A stretch of 64,000 bases of DNA from Candidatus Flexicrinis proximus (GCA_016712885.1 JADJQF010000004.1:1-64000); one strand, 5' to 3'; numbered from the stretch's first letter, positions 46,337-55,163 are shown. The notes: generated by a model from the sequence alone, not told the origin. Made by a program: numbers and translations.

Positions 46337-46378
46337 CACCGCAACTTTTTGGAGGTTCTCAGGTCGTTATAGGTGTAG
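46337..46378 (+). promoter_or_regulatory. ECF-type promoter of the second LysM/poly-Asp gene
   Basis: CACCGCAACTTTT, 13 bases, GTCGTTAT, then AGGTGTAGGG (TGGTGTATGG in the first promoter). It lies about 55 bases ahead of the ATG at 46,426, against about 62 in the first. Confidence 0.7.
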
Positions 46379-46425
46379 GGCGGCAAAATATGCCGAGCAA
46401 TGTCATCCATCAGGAGAATTGAACA

Positions 46426-47811
46426 ATGACAAAACAACGAATTCTGCTTATCGGGTTACTGGCGGCGATCCTGATCCTGGGCGCGTCCATCATCAACGCG
46501 CAATCCAGCGCAAGCGGCAGCTTTACCGGGACGATCGATGTGTTTAACGACTCGCTCGTGCTGGTATCGGGCGTGGCCTTCAGCCTCAACGGGACGGACA
46601 TCGATCCGGACCTGGCGCTGGCAAGCGGCACGCCGGTGACGGTTGACTATATTTTGAGCGGCGGAGCGTTCAGCGCCACGCGGCTGACCCTGCCAAGCAC
46701 GGCCGAGCGCGGCATCGGGAAGGTCAGCGGAAGCGTCGACCTGACCAACGGCATGACGATTATCGTGGGCGGGCTGGCGTTCAACGCCGCCGGCGCCGAC
46801 ATTGCCAGCGATTCGGTGTTCAAGGTCGGCGAACTGGTGGATGTCGAATTCAGCGTGAACGGCGGCGTATTCGTGGTGACCGAGCTTGCGCCTTACGATC
46901 AGAAGCGCGGCATCATTGTCGGCACGGTGGATGCGATTGAACCGCCGCAGATCACCATCGGCGGCGTCACGTTCGACGCGTCGGAGGCGGAGGTGGACGA
47001 TTCGGAGTTTGAGCTGGTGCTCGACGCGCTGGTGAAGCTGGAATTCGGCATCGAGCCGGATGGGATCGTCCGCGCATATGCTATCCAGGTCAGAATGCCG
47101 GCCTCGGTGACGGTGCGGTCGGGCGATACGGGCCGGGTGATCGTGGCAGGCGTGGTCGAGGAAAAATCCGAGGTCAGCCTGACGATTGCGGGCGTCACGG
47201 TCGATACGACCGAAGCACGGGTGGACGAGCTGGTGACGATCGGGCTGCCGGCGCGCGTGACGTTCCGCCGCTCGGTCGACAAGAGCGGCCCGCTGACTCC
47301 GGTGCGCGTCCGGCCGCTGGACGACCTCGACGACATCGACGAAGTGATCGATACAACCTATGGCGATGACGACGACGACGATGACGATAGCAGCAGCGAC
47401 GACAGCGCCGCGAGCTGCACGCTGCCGAGCGGCTGGACGACCTATACCGTGCGGCGCGGAGACACGCTGGGCCGGATCGCCAACGCTGCGAACAGCTCGG
47501 CGAGCGAGTTGGTGACGGCCAACTGCCTGGCCAGCGCGAACCTGATCTTTGTCGGGCAGGTGCTGTTCGTGCCGAACGCCGTCAACAGCGGCCCTGGCTC
47601 ATCGGACGATAGCGGCAGCGACGACGATAACGACGGCAGCGATGACGACGGCACCGACGATCAGGGCGGCGGCAACGACGACAGCAACGACGACAGCGGC
47701 AGCGATGACGATGGTACCGACGACCAGGGCGGCGGCAACGACGACAGCGGGTCGGACGACGGCAGCGATGACAGTGATGACAGTGATGACGACGACGGGG
47801 ACGACGACTAA
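46426..47811 (+). CDS. Secreted DUF5666-like repeat, LysM and Asp-rich tail protein
   Basis: A 461-residue product. N-terminal signal peptide (TKQRILLIGLLAAILILGA). Four beta units follow (GSFTGTIDVFNDSLVLVSGV; GKVSGSVDLTNGMTIIVGGL; GIIVGTVDAIEPPQITIGGV; VIVAGVVEEKSEVSLTIAGV), more diverged than in the paralog upstream. Then come an Asp-rich spacer, a LysM domain (residues about 339-385, YTVRRGDTLGRIANAANSSA...) and a Ser/Asp/Gly-rich C-terminus. SD CAGGAG is 9 bases upstream. It has the same promoter element as the upstream paralog and lies upstream of the sigma factor gene. Confidence 0.85.
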   Translation: MTKQRILLIGLLAAILILGASIINAQSSASGSFTGTIDVFNDSLVLVSGVAFSLNGTDIDPDLALASGTPVTVDYILSGGAFSATRLTLPSTAERGIGKVSGSVDLTNGMTIIVGGLAFNAAGADIASDSVFKVGELVDVEFSVNGGVFVVTELAPYDQKRGIIVGTVDAIEPPQITIGGVTFDASEAEVDDSEFELVLDALVKLEFGIEPDGIVRAYAIQVRMPASVTVRSGDTGRVIVAGVVEEKSEVSLTIAGVTVDTTEARVDELVTIGLPARVTFRRSVDKSGPLTPVRVRPLDDLDDIDEVIDTTYGDDDDDDDDSSSDDSAASCTLPSGWTTYTVRRGDTLGRIANAANSSASELVTANCLASANLIFVGQVLFVPNAVNSGPGSSDDSGSDDDNDGSDDDGTDDQGGGNDDSNDDSGSDDDGTDDQGGGNDDSGSDDGSDDSDDSDDDDGDDD

Positions 47812-47827
47812 GCAGAGGTCGGAAAAG

Positions 47828-47930
47828 CGCGGGACTCCGCCCCCCGCCCCCGGCAGGAGTTTGCACTCCTGCACCTCCCACAGCGAATTGAACGGGCACA
47901 CCCGTTCAATTCGCTGACAAGGGGGCGTCG
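47828..47930 (+). repeat. Three-hairpin repeat, variant copy R11
   Basis: Hairpin 1 region GCGGGACTCCGCCCCCCGC, hairpin 2 GCAGGAGTTTGCACTCCTGC, hairpin 3 GCGAATTGAACGGG/CCCGTTCAATTCGC. It lies between the second LysM gene and the sigma gene. Confidence 0.8.
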
Positions 47931-48049
47931 AATGCCGAGGGGCAGCGGCCGCGCCCTCACACACAACCATGCAGAGGGCCTCTGGAGCCAGTGAGCGAGT
48001 TACAGGATACAATTGGGCCGATGGCCCACAGGTAGAGCAGCCCGCCCCG

Positions 48050-48628
48050 ATGATCGTCCTAGTGCTTCCCGATTTAGCAACCGAAGACCGACTGCTGGCC
48101 CAGGCCAAACGCGGCGACCAGATGGCAATCATGCGCATTTACGATGCTTTCTTCCCCCCCATCTATCAATACATCCGCCTGCGGGTGGGCGATGCCATGA
48201 CTGCCGAGGATCTGACGAGCGACGTATTTGTCAAACTGATTTCTGCCCTGAACGGGCCGAGCGCCCCGCGCGACAGCCTGCGCGGGTGGCTGTTCCGGGT
48301 GGCGCGCAACGCGATCATCGACCATGTGGGCACACAGGCGAAAGTCGCGGAGTCGACGCTTGAGGACTGGCTGAAGGACACGACCGATAACCAGCCGGAG
48401 TTCGAATTTCTGCGGATGGCGAGCCAGCAGCGCGCGCAGAACGCCGTCCGGATGCTGGCGGCCGAACAACAGGAAGTGCTGGTGCTGCGCTTTGGCCAGC
48501 AGTTGAGCCTGCAGGAAACAGCCGACGTGATGGGCAAGAGCCTGAGCGCCGTCAAATCGCTGCAGTGGCGGGCGGTCGAGACGCTGCGCGGCATCCTGAA
48601 CGGCGACCCCAGCCAGAGGAGCGCGTGA
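48050..48628 (+). CDS. ECF-family RNA polymerase sigma factor
   Basis: The start is taken at ATG 48,050 (MIVLVLPDLATEDRLLAQAK); an earlier in-frame start at 47,969 adds a low-complexity leader. About 192 aa with sigma-2 (AIMRIYDAFFPPIYQYIRLR, AEDLTSDVFVKLI, GWLFRVARNAIIDH) and sigma-4 (LAAEQQEVLVLRFGQQLSLQ, ETADVMGKSLSAVKSLQWRA). This is the region 2 plus region 4 layout of ECF factors. The stop is followed one base later by the partner gene ATG. It probably recognises the two matching promoters upstream of the LysM genes (inference). Confidence 0.92.
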   Translation: MIVLVLPDLATEDRLLAQAKRGDQMAIMRIYDAFFPPIYQYIRLRVGDAMTAEDLTSDVFVKLISALNGPSAPRDSLRGWLFRVARNAIIDHVGTQAKVAESTLEDWLKDTTDNQPEFEFLRMASQQRAQNAVRMLAAEQQEVLVLRFGQQLSLQETADVMGKSLSAVKSLQWRAVETLRGILNGDPSQRSA

Positions 48629-48629
48629 G

Positions 48630-49676
48630 ATGACCGACCGCACGCTGCTCGACGCCTTTAACGATTGTATCGACCGGTTGGCGACCGGCCAGACCGTAGA
48701 CGCGGTGCTGGGCGTGTATCCGCAGCACGCCGACAAGCTGGGCGTGATGCTGCGGGTGGCGAACACGGCGCGGGGCGTGATCGAAGTGCCGCCGGCCGAG
48801 CTGGCGGCGGCGCGCGAACGGGTGCGGGCAACGGTACTCGAAGCGCTGGCCGCGGCGGCGCCGATGAAGCCGCAGCTTTCGGTGCTGCCGCGCGCGCGCC
48901 GGATGCTGGCTGCCGCTGCTGTAATCCTGATGGTCGGTTTCGTCGGGGCGCTGCTGGTGCTTAACCGCCAACAGCAGCAGTTTGCGATCATCGAGAGCCT
49001 GACGCCGCCCAGCGAGACCCCGACCGATACGCCCACTGTTACGGTGACCGGAACGCCATCCCTGACGGTTACGGCGACTGAAACGCCTTCGCCAACCGGC
49101 ACAGCCACCGAGGCACCGTCCGCGACGGTTACGGCGACTGAAACGCCGCCGCCAACCGGAACAGCCAGTGAAACGCCATCGCCGACCGCTTCGCAGACGG
49201 TGACGGATACGACAAGCGCAACGCCGGATGCAGATGCGACGGTCACGCGGACGGCTTCAGCCACGCGGACGCCGACCTCGTCTAAGACGCCGACGCGCAC
49301 GCCGACTGCCGGTTCGATGACGCCGGGCACACCTGATCCGAGCGGCTGTACGAGAGTGCGCCCGACCAACTGGGTTGTCTACCGCGTCCGCAGCGGCGAT
49401 ACGGTGTCCAGCCTGGCCAGCGCGACGGGGATCACCGCGCAGGAGCTGATTCGCGTGAACTGCATCGTCAACCCGAACCTGCTGGGGGTGGGCACCGAGC
49501 TGTACCTGCCGCGGGCGCCGCTGACGAACAATCCGAGCGCGACGGCCGGCGGGAGCAATCCTAACCCGACCTCCGGACCTTCGACGCCCGGCAATCCGGT
49601 TCCGACCGCTGACCCGTCGCATGACGACGATGACGACGATGACGATGATGACGACGACCACAGCGGATCGGACTGA
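48630..49676 (+). CDS. Membrane-anchored sigma partner with LysM and poly-Asp tail
   Basis: A 348-residue product. The N-terminal cytoplasmic part (LLDAFNDCIDRLATGQTVDA, VLGVYPQHADKLGVMLRVAN) resembles the DUF5667-type or anti-sigma-like domain common beside ECF factors in Chloroflexi. One span follows (residues about 91-112, MLAAAAVILMVGFVGALLVL), then a Thr/Pro linker of about 100 residues. A LysM domain (about 248-294, YRVRSGDTVSSLASATGITA) and a short poly-Asp tail (HDDDDDDDDDDDDH) end the protein. It is coupled to the sigma gene with one base between. The likely role is to hold the sigma factor at the membrane until the wall-facing LysM part senses something. That is a model, not shown. 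Confidence 0.8.
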   Translation: MTDRTLLDAFNDCIDRLATGQTVDAVLGVYPQHADKLGVMLRVANTARGVIEVPPAELAAARERVRATVLEALAAAAPMKPQLSVLPRARRMLAAAAVILMVGFVGALLVLNRQQQQFAIIESLTPPSETPTDTPTVTVTGTPSLTVTATETPSPTGTATEAPSATVTATETPPPTGTASETPSPTASQTVTDTTSATPDADATVTRTASATRTPTSSKTPTRTPTAGSMTPGTPDPSGCTRVRPTNWVVYRVRSGDTVSSLASATGITAQELIRVNCIVNPNLLGVGTELYLPRAPLTNNPSATAGGSNPNPTSGPSTPGNPVPTADPSHDDDDDDDDDDDDHSGSD

Positions 49677-49877
49677 GCGGTAGGACCGCGGTGCTGAAGC
49701 CGCTGGTGAGTGGTCTCGGAAATCGTTTGAAAAGGCGTTTTGGAGGAGGCAATGGCGGACAGGAGGTATCCTGTCCCTGCAAGCACCCTGATTCGTCCGG
49801 GACATTTGTTGGGACTGGGCGCGTCCAGTCCGCCTTGTCTGCGCGCGGTATGCACCGTCTCAAACGGTCTCTCAAAA

Positions 49878-49911
49878 CGGGCGGGTAGAGGACTTTTCCC
49901 CTACCCGCCCG
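49878..49911 (-). terminator. Rho-independent terminator after the DUF4139 gene
   Basis: Read leftward: CGGGCGGGTAG stem, 12-base loop, CTACCCGCCCG stem, then TTTT. It lies 25 bases past the stop of the gene at 49,936. Confidence 0.7.
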
Positions 49912-49935
49912 CTGTGTTTCAGGATGCCGTGCGAA

Positions 49936-51405
49936 TTACTGGTTGAAGACGTACTGCACGGTGTAGGTGATGACCGTTTCGCCCTGGGGCGCGACATCGA
50001 CGCGGAACTCGATGCTGGACGAGTCGGTCTTGGTGAAGGTGTGCGAGGAGTTGAGGATTTCCCAGTTGCTCCAGCGCGAGAGGCGCTCCGGCACGCGGAT
50101 TTCGACCGTGTCGCTGTCCTTGCGGTTGCGGACGCGGATCTCGTAGGTTTCCTGATAGACGTCGCGGCTGAGCTGGTTGAAGCTGACCTGCTTGCGCTCG
50201 CCGACGAGGTCAAAGGCGTTGCCGAGGTAGATTTCGACGTCTTCGCCTTCGGGCGTATGGTTGATGGTGTTCTCGCCGATCAGGAGCGCGGAGCCGTCGG
50301 TATCCTGCTGGTAGACGCGGATGCGGCCGGCAGGAAGGTCAGCGCCGAGGCCGCCGTCTTCGTCGGTGGTGAATTCGAGGTAGGTGCCGACGGTGGTGAC
50401 GCCGGTCATGCCGTAAGAGGTGTCGTAGATCGGGCTGTAGTAGCCGTAAAAGGGCAGGCTGCCGTCATAGACAAAGAAGGTCTTGGCGGGGACGCCGGTC
50501 TTGCTGACGAACTCGACCTGTTTGGTCTCGTTGGAACCGAGGGTGACGCGGCGCGAAACCTCATACAGCTGGTACTCGAAGAACTCGCGCTGCTCGACAC
50601 TGGGGGCGGAGGTGGGGACGGCCATGGCCCTTTCCATCATGACGCCGTCGTCGATCGGATACTGGTCGACGATGCGGTTGACATCGCCGGCGACCAGCTT
50701 CAACTGTGCGTCTTTATACGAGGCGCCGCTGGTGTTGGTGACGGTGACCCAGCCGGTAACGTCCAGCGCAGCCTGATCCTGCGCCAGCACGAAGTTGTAG
50801 TCGGCGGTCCAGGTCATGCCGCCGGCCAGATAGGTCAATTCCATCTGCTGGGCGCCCCCCGCGGCGCTGTTGAGGAACCAGCGGAGCGTCGGGCGGGTGA
50901 TCAGACCTTCGGGGAGGGCCGGGAAGCGGACATCGCGGGCTTCGCCGCTGTGCAGCACGACCACCTGCCCGGATTCTTCGCGCAGGATGATGTCGCCATA
51001 GGCGCCGCTGAGCAGGATGCCCGAATAGACGGTGCCGTCGCTCATGGTGACCGAGATCAGCTGGTCGACGTAGCGCATGAGGAGGGCGGAGGTGTCAACG
51101 AGGTCGTAGACGTAATTCTGTTCGAGGACGGTGGTGCCGCCGGGGTCGGTCAGCGACTTGATGTTGACGGAAGTGGCGTCGATGGTCGAGGCGACATCGG
51201 TGAAATTGAGGACCGACTCGCCCTGGCCGAGCGTGAAGGTCCGGCGATCCTGAATGAGGGCAGTGCCCCGGTTATAGACGGTGATGCTGACGCCATCAGG
51301 GGGCGGAGGGGCCGCGGGCGTGTCCTGGGCGGAAGCGCCGCCGCCGCCAATCAGGACCGTGGCGAGAATGCCTGCGCTGATCATCACTGCAAATCCTTTA
51401 CGCAT
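49936..51405 (-). CDS. Secreted DUF4139-domain protein
   Basis: The ATG at 51,405 (MRKGFAVMISAGILATVLIG) is chosen for the GGGAGG site 6 bases upstream and the signal peptide; the frame is open further up to 51,624. The mature part (about 460 residues) has an N-terminal beta region (SITVYNRGTALIQDRRTFTL, QGESVLNFTDVASTIDATSV). The DUF4139 region holds WTADYNFVLAQDQAALDVTG and VTNTSGASYKDAQLKLVAGD. The C-terminal beta part holds YEIRVRNRKDSDTVEIRVPE. DUF4139 proteins are secreted or surface proteins of unknown role. It is convergent with the sigma operon and ends at a clear terminator. Confidence 0.85.
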   Translation of the reverse strand: MRKGFAVMISAGILATVLIGGGGASAQDTPAAPPPPDGVSITVYNRGTALIQDRRTFTLGQGESVLNFTDVASTIDATSVNIKSLTDPGGTTVLEQNYVYDLVDTSALLMRYVDQLISVTMSDGTVYSGILLSGAYGDIILREESGQVVVLHSGEARDVRFPALPEGLITRPTLRWFLNSAAGGAQQMELTYLAGGMTWTADYNFVLAQDQAALDVTGWVTVTNTSGASYKDAQLKLVAGDVNRIVDQYPIDDGVMMERAMAVPTSAPSVEQREFFEYQLYEVSRRVTLGSNETKQVEFVSKTGVPAKTFFVYDGSLPFYGYYSPIYDTSYGMTGVTTVGTYLEFTTDEDGGLGADLPAGRIRVYQQDTDGSALLIGENTINHTPEGEDVEIYLGNAFDLVGERKQVSFNQLSRDVYQETYEIRVRNRKDSDTVEIRVPERLSRWSNWEILNSSHTFTKTDSSSIEFRVDVAPQGETVITYTVQYVFNQ

Positions 51406-51494
51406 AGTGCCTCCCAAAAAATACGGTGCCGGGTGAACAGGAAACGGATGGACGCGGCGAAGGGCACCCGTACCCTTCGCACGCCGGGACGTGC

Positions 51495-51989
51495 CTAGAA
51501 CGAGGCCTGCTGGACGACGCCGTTGACGTCGATGGTGTAGCTGCCGGAGCGGAACGCGCCGCCTTCCATCATGATATCGGTCAGCGAGACCTCGGCAGCG
51601 TAAGCCTGGAGCATCTGCGTACACATGACGTTGGGCTGGGTGATGCGGAAGATGCGGACGGTGACGATGTCGACGGTGCGCGTGACCTGAATTTCAGACG
51701 GGAAGTTACAGCCGTCCGGCCAATAGCCGTTGACCGCCACTGAAATCTGCGGCGGGGTTCCTTTGGCGGCGTGGATTTCGAAGTCGCGGACGCCGAGCAG
51801 CTCGGCATTGGGCGGCATACCGGGCGCCAGGGTGACCGGGCCGACCTCGACAAGCGGACGATCCTGTGAAGGCACGGGCATGACGCTGGTGGAACTGACC
51901 TGCGCGCTGCCAAGGAAGAACGAGAAGATGCCCACGAGCAGCAGAATGATCCACCCTAAGGGATTTAGCGGCTGCGGTTCAAAAGACAT
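51495..51989 (-). CDS. Membrane-anchored hypothetical protein (164 aa)
   Basis: One N-terminal span (LGWIILLLVGIFSFFLGSAQ) is followed by an extracytoplasmic beta-rich domain with two Cys (PDGCNFPSEIQ, NVMCTQML) that could form a disulfide. SD AAAGGAAT is 10 bases upstream. It lies 89 bases ahead of the DUF4139 gene in the same direction, so the two are probably in one operon. No family recognised. Confidence 0.75.
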   Translation of the reverse strand: MSFEPQPLNPLGWIILLLVGIFSFFLGSAQVSSTSVMPVPSQDRPLVEVGPVTLAPGMPPNAELLGVRDFEIHAAKGTPPQISVAVNGYWPDGCNFPSEIQVTRTVDIVTVRIFRITQPNVMCTQMLQAYAAEVSLTDIMMEGGAFRSGSYTIDVNGVVQQASF

Positions 51990-52128
51990 GGAACAAATTC
52001 CTTTCTATGGCGTCATATCTGGTAGACGTAATCGTATCGCGGAAAGTTCCATGCGGTGCGAAAAGCTTGTTTGCAGGGCCGGCGCGACGCACCCTGCGAG
52101 GGGGGCTAAAGGCTGATGCGGTTTGTTT

Positions 52129-52240
52129 GTGGAGGCGGCGCTTCCACCCCACCGCGAGGGACTTGCGCCCCTCGACCCTCCTCTGCAATTTTGCGGCGCG
52201 AGCGCCACAAAATCGCTGTGCGAGGCGCAGGAGTGCAAAG
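52129..52240 (+). repeat. Three-hairpin repeat, copy R12
   Basis: Hairpin 1 GTGGAGGCGGCGCTTCCAC, hairpin 2 GCGAGGGACTTGCGCCCCTC, hairpin 3 GCAATTTTGCGGCGC/GCGCCACAAAATCGC. Confidence 0.85.
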
Positions 52241-52305
52241 GCTTGGCGGGGTTGGAGCAGACGCCCGATGAAAGCGCATGACACGCTCTAAGTCAGCGGC
52301 TGTTT

Positions 52306-52375
52306 GGACGCCATGTATGGCGTCCCTACAGAACACCGTGATTCCTCTCGTACAGACATGCGAGGCGAAGCACAC
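52306..52375 (+). repeat. Second repeat family, copy B2
   Basis: It begins GGACGCCATGTATGGCGTCC and is about 88% identical to B1 (34,334-34,405). It starts about 65 bases past R12. Confidence 0.75.
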
Positions 52376-52442
52376 CCGGCACAGCCGAAGCGCGCATTGT
52401 TGGTTGAACTTCGACTCATAGCTTAGACAGGAGAAGCTCATA

Positions 52443-53555
52443 ATGAAAGTCATACTTCTGGCGCTTATCAGCCTGCTGGGAATGACCGGCGCGGCGGCAC
52501 AAGAGGCCGATGGCCCGACTGATCTGGCGGGATCGCAGTGGCAGCTGGTTTTGATGCGGAACGGGGGAGTTGTGACGCCGGTGATCCTCGAAGGGGAAGT
52601 CACGCTCGACTTTACGAACGGCACAGAGTTTGGCGGGTCGGGCGGCTGCAACAGCTACGGCGGCGCACTCGGCATTGACGGCGAAAATGTGATGATCGGG
52701 CCGATCGTCAGCACACGGATGGCGTGCGCCGACAGCGCGCGTATGACTCAGGAGAGCATGTATTTCGAGAGGCTGCAGGCCACGGCACGGCTCGAAGTGG
52801 TCGGCCGGTACCTGTTCCTGATGGCTGTGAACGGGCGGTCGGAACTGCGTTTCGTCGCCCGCGGCGCATACGGACTGACCGCCACGCCCTGGACGCTGAC
52901 GGCCTATGGCCCGGCAGACGATCCAAGCGGCGTGACCGGTGGTGCGGCGCCCACACTGGAATTTACGAGTGCGGGCGAATACGGCGCATTTGGCGGCTGC
53001 AACCAGATGGGCGGCAGCTACAGCGCGACCGGCGATACGCTGACGATCGAAGCAGGCGCGTCGACGCTGATCGGCTGCGAACCCGCGGCGAGCCAGCAGG
53101 AATCGGCGTATTTCGGCCTGCTGGCGGAGGTGATTACTTATGACTTCGCCGCGAACCATCTGACGCTGAGGACGGCGGAGGGGAGCATCCTGCGGTTCAC
53201 CGCGGCAGATTACGCCGCCCTGGCAGGGACGAGTTGGCGGTTGACGGCGTTCGTCACAGACAGCAGCACCACCGAGGTGCTGGAGTCGGATGCGCCGTGG
53301 ATCAGATTTGGCCTGGACGGACGGCTCGGCGGCAGCGGCGGGTGCAACGAAATCAGCAGTGATAATTATGTTGTCGGCGGTGGCAGGCTGCGGCTCGGGG
53401 CGATTCGGATCACTGCGGTTGGCTGCTCAGAGGGCCAATACGAAGGCCAGTATTACAGCTGGTTGGGCGGCACGGACCATTATGAAATCAGCGATAACCG
53501 TCTGATCCTGCTGACGCCGGATGGCCGCCTCGAATATGCGGGGTCGGGCAAATAA
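52443..53555 (+). CDS. Secreted protein with three META/HslJ-like domains
   Basis: A 370-residue product. Signal peptide (MKVILLALISLLGMTGAAAQ). Three META units of about 115 residues carry the family's Trp and Gly-Cys-Asn signatures: SQWQLVLM with FGGSGGCNSYGG; TPWTLTAYG with AFGGCNQMGG; and TSWRLTAF with LGGSGGCNEISS. Each repeats the RMACAD / IGCEP / VGCSE Cys position, so a disulfide per unit is likely. META domains occur in heat-shock HslJ and in secreted proteins of unknown role. SD GGAGAAG is about 6 bases upstream. A terminator follows. Confidence 0.88.
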   Translation: MKVILLALISLLGMTGAAAQEADGPTDLAGSQWQLVLMRNGGVVTPVILEGEVTLDFTNGTEFGGSGGCNSYGGALGIDGENVMIGPIVSTRMACADSARMTQESMYFERLQATARLEVVGRYLFLMAVNGRSELRFVARGAYGLTATPWTLTAYGPADDPSGVTGGAAPTLEFTSAGEYGAFGGCNQMGGSYSATGDTLTIEAGASTLIGCEPAASQQESAYFGLLAEVITYDFAANHLTLRTAEGSILRFTAADYAALAGTSWRLTAFVTDSSTTEVLESDAPWIRFGLDGRLGGSGGCNEISSDNYVVGGGRLRLGAIRITAVGCSEGQYEGQYYSWLGGTDHYEISDNRLILLTPDGRLEYAGSGK

Positions 53556-53591
53556 TCCGCGCCGGATGTTTTGCGGCCTGAAAGTTGTCCC

Positions 53592-53619
53592 AAATCCCCT
53601 GCCGGAAGCGGGGGATTTT
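53592..53619 (+). terminator. Rho-independent terminator after META gene
   Basis: AAATCCCC stem, 10-base loop GCCGGAAGC, GGGGATTTT. It starts 37 bases past the stop. Confidence 0.7.
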
Positions 53620-53704
53620 CGTTCCTGCCAATGGCAACCTGATTCGGGAACTCGGGTTACAATGTTGTCAGACCTCAAATGATCACATGAAGGAACACCG
53701 AAAA

Positions 53705-55021
53705 ATGAGACGCTTAATTCTGCTGGCCGGACTCCTGACTGCCTTGCTGGCAGCGGTGCCGGCAGGGGCGCAGGGCGGGACAAACGGCACGCTCACGGCG
53801 GGACAGCCATCGAGCATGCAGATGGTGTCCGGCGACGTATTTCTGTTCGATTACGTGCTGGAACAGACGAGTCAGGTCACGTTCCAGGTTATCAGCGGTA
53901 CGGCACAGCCGACGATCAGCATCCAGCGCGACGGCGTCGAAGTCGCCGCGGAGCTTAATCCGGGCGGCGCGTTCGCGATAGAACTCACGTCGATCCTGAG
54001 CAGTGGGCGCTACGTGATCGAAGTCGCCGGGGCAAACAATACCAGCGGGCTGGTAATCCTGTCCGTGCAGAACCAGACGCCGGTTCCGGTCGCGCAGCTA
54101 ACGCCCGGCGTGACGGCGACCGGTATCCTGTCGCCTGCACAGCCGGTGGCGGTGTTCGAATTCGGCCCACTGGCGGAGGCCAGCTTCCTGTTCATCGACA
54201 CGTTCCTGCCGGATCGCGGCGTCGATGTCCGGATCGTCAACGTGACAAGCGGCGCGGATGTCGGCAGCAGCAGCGCGCAAGTGCTGGGCGCACGGTTCCA
54301 GTTCGCGCCGAGCGCCAACCTGTATCAACTGCAGGTCGGCGGGTCGGGAACGCAGGTCGATACGCCGTTCGACGTTTGCCTGACGTTCCTGCGCGTTGGC
54401 GGCTGTTCGGGCAGTGTGACGGTACAACCGACACAGGTCAGCGGCGAACCGACGCCGGTCGCCACGGAAGAGGTCGCGGCTGCGGCCTGCACGGTGACGC
54501 CGAACGCCTCCGGCGGCGTGAATATCCGCCAGTCGGCGACCACCGCCTCGATCGTCGTCGGGGCGCTGCCGACCGGCACCAACGCGCCGGTGCTGGGCAA
54601 GTCGCCGGACGGCAGCTTCTTCAATATCGAGCTGAATGGCATCAACGGCTGGGTGTCGGCTGGAGTGGTGACCGCGAACGGCGACTGCGCCAACCTGCCC
54701 ACTGTACAGCCGCCGGCGCCAATCATCCCGCCGACCGCGACGCCGGTGCCGACCAATACGCCGGTTCCGCCGCCGCCCACGGCCAGCGGCCCGTGCCTGT
54801 TCACGATCACCAGCCCGACTTTCGTGTATACCACCACCATCGAACTGATCGATTACCTGTACGATCAGGTGCAGAGCGGCGAACTGATCCCGAACGGGCG
54901 GACGGCCGACGGCCAGTGGTTCCGCCTGAACTATGCGTCCTCATGGCTGCCGGCCAGCGCAATCGGCCAGACGGTGAGCCGCAGCGGCAACTGCAATAAC
55001 CTGCCGACGGTTTCGCCGTAA
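53705..55021 (+). CDS. Secreted protein with PPC-like and SH3b-like domains
   Basis: The ATG at 53,705 (MRRLILLAGLLTALLAAVPA) is chosen for the AAGGA site and signal peptide; the frame is open from 53,585. About 438 aa. The first half has two beta units like PPC domains (GTLTAGQPSSMQMVSGDVFL; GILSPAQPVAVFEFGPLAEA). An SH3b-like unit follows (CTVTPNASGGVNIRQSATTA ... GSFFNIELNGINGWVSAGVV), then a Pro/Thr linker (PTATPVPTNTPVPPPP) and a second Cys-bounded SH3b-like unit (CLFTIT ... QWFRLNYASSWLPASAIG). SH3b domains often bind cell wall, so a wall-associated protein is likely. Confidence 0.85.
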   Translation: MRRLILLAGLLTALLAAVPAGAQGGTNGTLTAGQPSSMQMVSGDVFLFDYVLEQTSQVTFQVISGTAQPTISIQRDGVEVAAELNPGGAFAIELTSILSSGRYVIEVAGANNTSGLVILSVQNQTPVPVAQLTPGVTATGILSPAQPVAVFEFGPLAEASFLFIDTFLPDRGVDVRIVNVTSGADVGSSSAQVLGARFQFAPSANLYQLQVGGSGTQVDTPFDVCLTFLRVGGCSGSVTVQPTQVSGEPTPVATEEVAAAACTVTPNASGGVNIRQSATTASIVVGALPTGTNAPVLGKSPDGSFFNIELNGINGWVSAGVVTANGDCANLPTVQPPAPIIPPTATPVPTNTPVPPPPTASGPCLFTITSPTFVYTTTIELIDYLYDQVQSGELIPNGRTADGQWFRLNYASSWLPASAIGQTVSRSGNCNNLPTVSP

Positions 55022-55049
55022 GAAGTAGAGACGGCTATGCGCCTGGCTT

Positions 55050-55163
55050 GTGGAGGCGCTGCCTCCACACCTCCGCGAGGGACTTGCGCCCCTCGACCCC
55101 TCATCTGCGAATTGAACGGACAAGCCCGTTCAATTCGCGGTGCGCGGCGCAGGAATGCAAACA
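55050..55163 (+). repeat. Three-hairpin repeat, copy R13
   Basis: Hairpin 1 GTGGAGGCGCTGCCTCCAC, hairpin 2 GCGAGGGACTTGCGCCCCTC, hairpin 3 GCGAATTGAACGG/CCGTTCAATTCGC. Confidence 0.85.
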
